Assembly: GCA_005788935.1 (NCBI GenBank) | Contig: SYAK01000193.1 | Coordinates: 1-9,118, forward strand | Length of the DNA: 9,118 nucleotides | Source of the DNA: Pseudomonadota bacterium | Lineage (GTDB): Bacteria > Myxococcota > UBA9042 > PHBI01 | Direction of reading: 5' to 3' | Shown here: positions 6,545 through 9,118 of the stretch, one piece after another | Numbering within the stretch: the first letter of the stretch is position 1 | Layout: each line of letters starts with the position of its first letter | Notes under the pieces: generated by a model | Told to the model about the DNA's origin: nothing | The model's input: the letters and a program-made list of their open reading frames with translations, nothing else | The model's database searches: none | Translations under genes and position numbers: made by a program

Positions 6545-7996
6545 GTGGCTCTGTACCTCGCCATCATCTCCGCCCTGGCGCTCGGCGCCCTGCTGTTCGT
6601 CCTGTGGCGACGCCCGGCCCGTCCGAGCACCTCGGCGGTTCCGACCTCACTCGCGGGACGCGTCGTGCGCATCGGCGGTGTCGTCACCCGCACAGCCGCA
6701 CGACAGGCCGCGCTGAGGGTCCGCTCGCTCGCCGCAGGCAAGGCGCGGCGTGAGGCCCTCGCAGCGGCTTCCCACCTGAAGAGCGCCGAAGACGTCGCGG
6801 CTGTCATGGGGCAGATGAAGGGCGTCTTCATGAAGCTCGGGCAGATCGCGAGCTTCGCGGTGGAGGCCATGCCGCCCGAGGCGAAGAAGATGCTGACAGG
6901 CCTTCAGTCCGCAGCCCCGCCGATGGACTTCGCCCTCGCACGAGGGGTCATCGAGGCCGAGCTCGGCGGCTCTCTCGCGGACCACTTCCGTGACTTCGAC
7001 CCGCTGCCCCTCGCCGCCGCCTCCATCGGTCAGGTTCACCGCGCCCGCCTGAGAAGCGGCGAGGACGTGGTCGTCAAGGTCCAATACCCCGGGGTCGATC
7101 AGGCGCTGCAAAGTGACCTTCGGTTCACGGGCGGCCTCGTCACGCTCATCGGGCGCTTCTTCCCGAACACCGACGCCCGCGCGATGGTGGACGAGCTGAA
7201 GGCCCGCCTCGAGGACGAGCTCGACTATCGCCTCGAGGCGCGGAACCAGAGCCGGTTCGGGGCGATCTGGGCAGGCCACCCGCTCATTCGCGTACCACCT
7301 GTCCACCTCACCCACTCGGGCCGCCGCGTCCTGACCCAGGGATTCGCGGAGGGGCTCGCCTTCGATGACTTCCTCGCCGTCGCCGAGCCCTCCGAGCGTC
7401 GCCTCGCGGTGCTCGCGCTGAACGACTTCGTCTTCGACAGCATGCACCTCTTTGGGGTCTTCAACGGCGACCCGCACCCCGGCAACTACCTCTTCGCCCC
7501 CGACGGCGGCATCACCTTCCTCGACTTCGGCTGCGTCAAGCGCTTCGACGGCCCCTTCCTCGGCGACATCCGCGCGCTCAACCGCGCCATCATCGACCGC
7601 GACATGGGCGCCTTCGAGGCGGGCCTCCGCGCGACCGGCATCGTCCTGCCCGGCCGCCCCGTCGACCTTGACAAGGCCTTCGACTTCTTCGCCTACCACG
7701 CTCGCCCTTTCAGCACGGACGCCCCCTTCCGCTTCGACGCCGCCTACCTCCGCGAGGCCAGCGCCGTCATGAGCCCCGCGACCGTCCGCCATTTCAATCT
7801 CCCGCCCGACCTCGTCTTCTTCAACCGCATCACCTTCGGCCTCAACGCCCTCTTCGCCCGCCTCGGCGCCGAGGAGAACTTTCACCGTCTGTATCGCCGC
7901 TACTTCTATCCCGAGGAAGGCCAGCCGCCGGGGCTCGCTGCGGCGGGCGTCGCGTTGCCAGACCAGTTCCTCCCGCCTCGTCCCTGGCGCACCTGA
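6545..7996 (+). CDS. ABC1/UbiB-family atypical kinase, membrane-anchored
   Basis: A protein of 483 residues from the GTG at 6545. Seen: an N-terminal hydrophobic helix (about residues 2-20) followed by Arg-rich sequence, suggesting a single anchor with the kinase domain in the cytoplasm. Hallmarks follow in order: KLGQ at 97-100 (KxGQ motif), the Ala-rich nucleotide loop AAASIGQVHRA from 157, VVVKVQYPGV with K178, ELDYRLEARNQ, the catalytic loop GDPHPGNYLF from 308, and LDFG with D327. Family members (UbiB/COQ8/AarF) are ATPases or kinases supporting quinone or lipid metabolism. Many annotated AarF-like proteins have unknown targets, so I give no symbol. Start is uncertain: a TTG at 6509 in frame gives 12 more residues, but the GTG places the membrane helix at the N terminus. 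Neither has a strong ribosome binding site. UbiB of E. coli carries its membrane helices at the C terminus, unlike this protein. It is probably transcribed alone. Confidence 0.9.
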   Translation: MALYLAIISALALGALLFVLWRRPARPSTSAVPTSLAGRVVRIGGVVTRTAARQAALRVRSLAAGKARREALAAASHLKSAEDVAAVMGQMKGVFMKLGQIASFAVEAMPPEAKKMLTGLQSAAPPMDFALARGVIEAELGGSLADHFRDFDPLPLAAASIGQVHRARLRSGEDVVVKVQYPGVDQALQSDLRFTGGLVTLIGRFFPNTDARAMVDELKARLEDELDYRLEARNQSRFGAIWAGHPLIRVPPVHLTHSGRRVLTQGFAEGLAFDDFLAVAEPSERRLAVLALNDFVFDSMHLFGVFNGDPHPGNYLFAPDGGITFLDFGCVKRFDGPFLGDIRALNRAIIDRDMGAFEAGLRATGIVLPGRPVDLDKAFDFFAYHARPFSTDAPFRFDAAYLREASAVMSPATVRHFNLPPDLVFFNRITFGLNALFARLGAEENFHRLYRRYFYPEEGQPPGLAAAGVALPDQFLPPRPWRT

Positions 7997-8150
7997 CGCT
8001 CCTGCGACCGCACGCTGCACAGCGCCGCGCCTGGCGCACGTCGGGCGCAGTGGGGCCGATTCGAGGTACGCCGTGTCCCTCGCCGAACAACCACCCGATG
8101 ACACGTCTTTCATGCGGCTTCTGTGCAGCAACCCCAATATACGAGATTGT

Positions 8151-8166
8151 TTTAAAGCAATTTAAA
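8151..8166. repeat. Twin TTTAAA palindromes in the AT-rich island
   Basis: TTTAAA (8151-8156), GCAA, TTTAAA (8161-8166). Each hexamer is itself a palindrome, and the pair can form a six-base stem with a four-base loop. Possible protein binding site or promoter element. Confidence 0.5.
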
Positions 8167-8174
8167 TCGTCTTG

Positions 8175-8206
8175 TGGCGCTGATCATGCATCATGAACCA
8201 GCGCCA
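8175..8206. repeat. 8-bp inverted repeat with 16-bp spacer
   Basis: TGGCGCTG (8175-8182) and CAGCGCCA (8199-8206) are perfect inverted repeats. The 16-bp spacer contains ATGCAT and CATCATG. It lies at the right edge of the AT-rich island, about 120 bp before the likely lipoprotein start. It may be an operator, a hairpin in the 5' leader, or the end of a small mobile element remnant. Confidence 0.5.
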
Positions 8207-8220
8207 GCGAGTGCCAGCGA
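8201..8220 (+). repeat. Imperfect 10-bp tandem repeat
   Basis: GCGCCAGCGA followed directly by GTGCCAGCGA, differing at one base. It overlaps the right arm of the inverted repeat at 8199-8206. No function can be assigned. Confidence 0.5.
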
Positions 8221-8307
8221 CCACAGCCCTTGAAGCGTGCTCTGGAGCGGGTACGCTCGCGCTCCGAGCCCGACGGTGAAGCCCGCGAGGCTCGTCTCCG
8301 TCATGGC

Positions 8308-8312
8308 GAGGA
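8308..8312 (+). promoter_or_regulatory. Possible ribosome binding site (GAGGA) of the lipoprotein
   Basis: GAGGA lies 12 nt before the ATG at 8325, a little far for an ideal site. It is the best Shine-Dalgarno match near the signal peptide and hints that 8325 was the original start. Confidence 0.3.
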
Positions 8313-8324
8313 TCCGGACGTTCC

Positions 8325-9118
8325 ATGCGCGTATGTTCCGCGGATCGGAATCCGTGGCGCCTTCCTGGCGGCTGCAGGCCTTGTCCTCCTCGCAGGCTGC
8401 GGCGGTCGGCCAGACGTCACGCGCTTCACCCTGCGCAGCGACACGGACGGCTCGGACGCGCGCTCGGATACGGTCTCCACGTCATCCGACATCGCGCCGA
8501 CAGACGTGCCGCTCGCGGAGGTGGTCGTGGCGGACGCTGGCTGCGAGGACGCGGGGACCTGCGACGTGCGCGGCGAGACGCCCTGCCTCGATGCCGACGG
8601 TGGCGTCTGCGGCCAGCGTCTCGCGGTGCTCGTGACCTTTGACCCGCAGGGTGGTGCTGTCAAGGGCGGTCCATCCCGCACCGTCTACCTCGACGAGCCC
8701 TACGGCCCGCTGCCCGAGGCCACACGGGCTGGCCACGACCTCGAGGCCTGGCGAACCGAACCCGCAGGCGGCGGCGAGGTCGTCACCTCCGGGACGGCGG
8801 TCGCGACCCGCGAGGCCCACACGCTGTTTGCCGCCTGGACCGCGCGCGTCGTCACCGTGACCTTCGACAGCGAGGCAGGCAGCCCCTGCGAGCGTCGCAG
8901 CGTAGCCTTCGGCGCCCCCTATGGCGCGACTGGTCCGCTGTGCACGCCGAGCCGACAGGGCTCCGTCTTCGGAGGCTGGTACGCTGGCGACGATGGCAGC
9001 GGCGCCAGGCCCGGTTCCGCCCCATCGCCGAGACGTTCACGGCCTGGCTCAGGGCGACGAAGCCGACGCTCGTCCCGACCGACCCGCTCGCCGCGGCCAT
9101 TCGCCATGACGAGAACCA
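8325..9118 (+). CDS. InlB-repeat lipoprotein, start disturbed and 3' end incomplete
   Basis: Frame 1 (codons in phase with 8341) reads RIGIRGAFLAAAGLVLLAGC, a clear lipoprotein signal with the lipidated Cys at 8398-8400. An Asp/Ser/Thr-rich linker with several Cys follows (to about 8625), typical of surface lipoproteins in Myxococcota-like bacteria. Next come two InlB B-type (Listeria-Bacteroides) repeats: VTFDPQGG to FAAW (8632-8838, 69 residues) and VTFDSEAG to FGGWYAGDDGSG (8857 to about 9003). The second stops about 20 residues short, after which frame 1 turns Arg/Ser/Pro-rich and frame 3 looks like a transposase. No ATG or GTG precedes the signal peptide in frame 1; the only conventional candidate is TTG at 8230, without a ribosome site and 37 residues too early. 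The ATG at 8325 would give MRVCS plus the signal peptide if one base were removed. It may be a pseudogene or contain a sequence error. Role unknown, perhaps surface adhesion. Confidence 0.6.
9003..9118 (+). mobile_element. Possible IS66-type transposase (TnpC) fragment running off the window
   Basis: Frame 3 from 9003 reads RQARFRPIAETFTAWL, then VPTDPLAAAIRHDEN, and is open to the edge. IS66 transposases carry, before their C-terminal active-site Glu, a segment of the form RP-x-hydrophobic-x-x-F-x-x-WL, then PKSPLxxAIxYxxN. The match in order and spacing is good but short (about 38 residues), and the catalytic end lies outside the window. No start codon with a ribosome site precedes it, and the bases just before belong to the InlB repeat frame. 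It therefore looks like a truncated remnant joined to the lipoprotein gene near 8995-9010. The alternative is a frameshift inside the lipoprotein, but the residues do not resemble the missing repeat end. Confidence 0.5.

Larger units (their letters stand above)
7997..8229. other. Intergenic region with AT-rich island
   Basis: The first part (7997-8130) is GC-rich. It includes a short self-complementary stretch, GCGCC (8022-8026) with GGCGC (8033-8037), without a following T run, so it is a weak candidate for the end of the kinase transcript. About 8133-8200 is sharply AT-rich compared with everything nearby and probably holds the promoter of the downstream lipoprotein. I could not assign boxes. 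I see no small gene here. Confidence 0.4.

Noticed and set aside
6647..8137. Minus-strand open frame (496 residues) antisense to the kinase
   Set aside because: The + strand carries all ABC1/UbiB motifs. The antisense product is Val/Glu/Gly-rich without any fold signature.
8237..8635. Frame-2 reading across the lipoprotein signal region
   Set aside because: It ends in a stop and has no recognisable domain. Frame 1 over the same bases gives a signal peptide, lipobox and InlB repeats.
1..9118. CRISPR array, defence island or toxin-antitoxin pair
   Set aside because: No spaced direct repeats of suitable length and no recognisable Cas, restriction, toxin or antitoxin proteins were seen.

Overview
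The window is very GC-rich and densely coding, with all recognisable genes on the + strand. GC-rich DNA, an Asp/Ser/Thr-rich lipoprotein carrying InlB-type repeats, a lipoprotein M16 peptidase pair and an ABC1/UbiB-type kinase together suggest a Gram-negative, predatory or social-type bacterium, perhaps Myxococcota (Bradymonadales/Polyangiales-like). That taxonomic guess is inference; no rRNA or other marker gene is present.

Layout: (1) 227-1522, an FAD-dependent oxidoreductase of the phytoene-desaturase/protoporphyrinogen-oxidase-like superfamily. (2) 1523-1672, a short AT-richer gap with a hairpin and small repeats. (3) 1673-6353, a tight four-gene run that looks like one operon: a YacG-like zinc protein, a lipoprotein M16 peptidase with the HxxEH zinc site and a long helical C-terminal extension, a second exported M16 protein that has lost the zinc site but keeps the Arg/Tyr motif, and an RluA-type pseudouridine synthase. 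Gaps are 10 bp, a 4-bp ATGA overlap and 4 bp. (4) 6354-6544, a gap with a T tract. (5) 6545-7996, a membrane-anchored ABC1/UbiB-type atypical kinase. (6) 7997-8229, a gap containing an AT-rich island and an inverted repeat. (7) 8325 to the window edge, a lipoprotein with two InlB-type repeats, no ordinary in-frame start codon and an incomplete second repeat. It runs into a different frame that resembles the C-terminal part of an IS66-type transposase.

The most interesting unit is the M16 pair. The two proteins have complementary halves of an M16B active site, so they probably work as a heterodimer outside the inner membrane. One subunit would be lipid-anchored and carries about 250 residues of extra helical sequence; the other has an unusual four-cysteine insert. 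The right end looks like a decaying or rearranged accessory gene next to a mobile element remnant. I found no CRISPR array, rRNA or tRNA, and no defence system that I can support.
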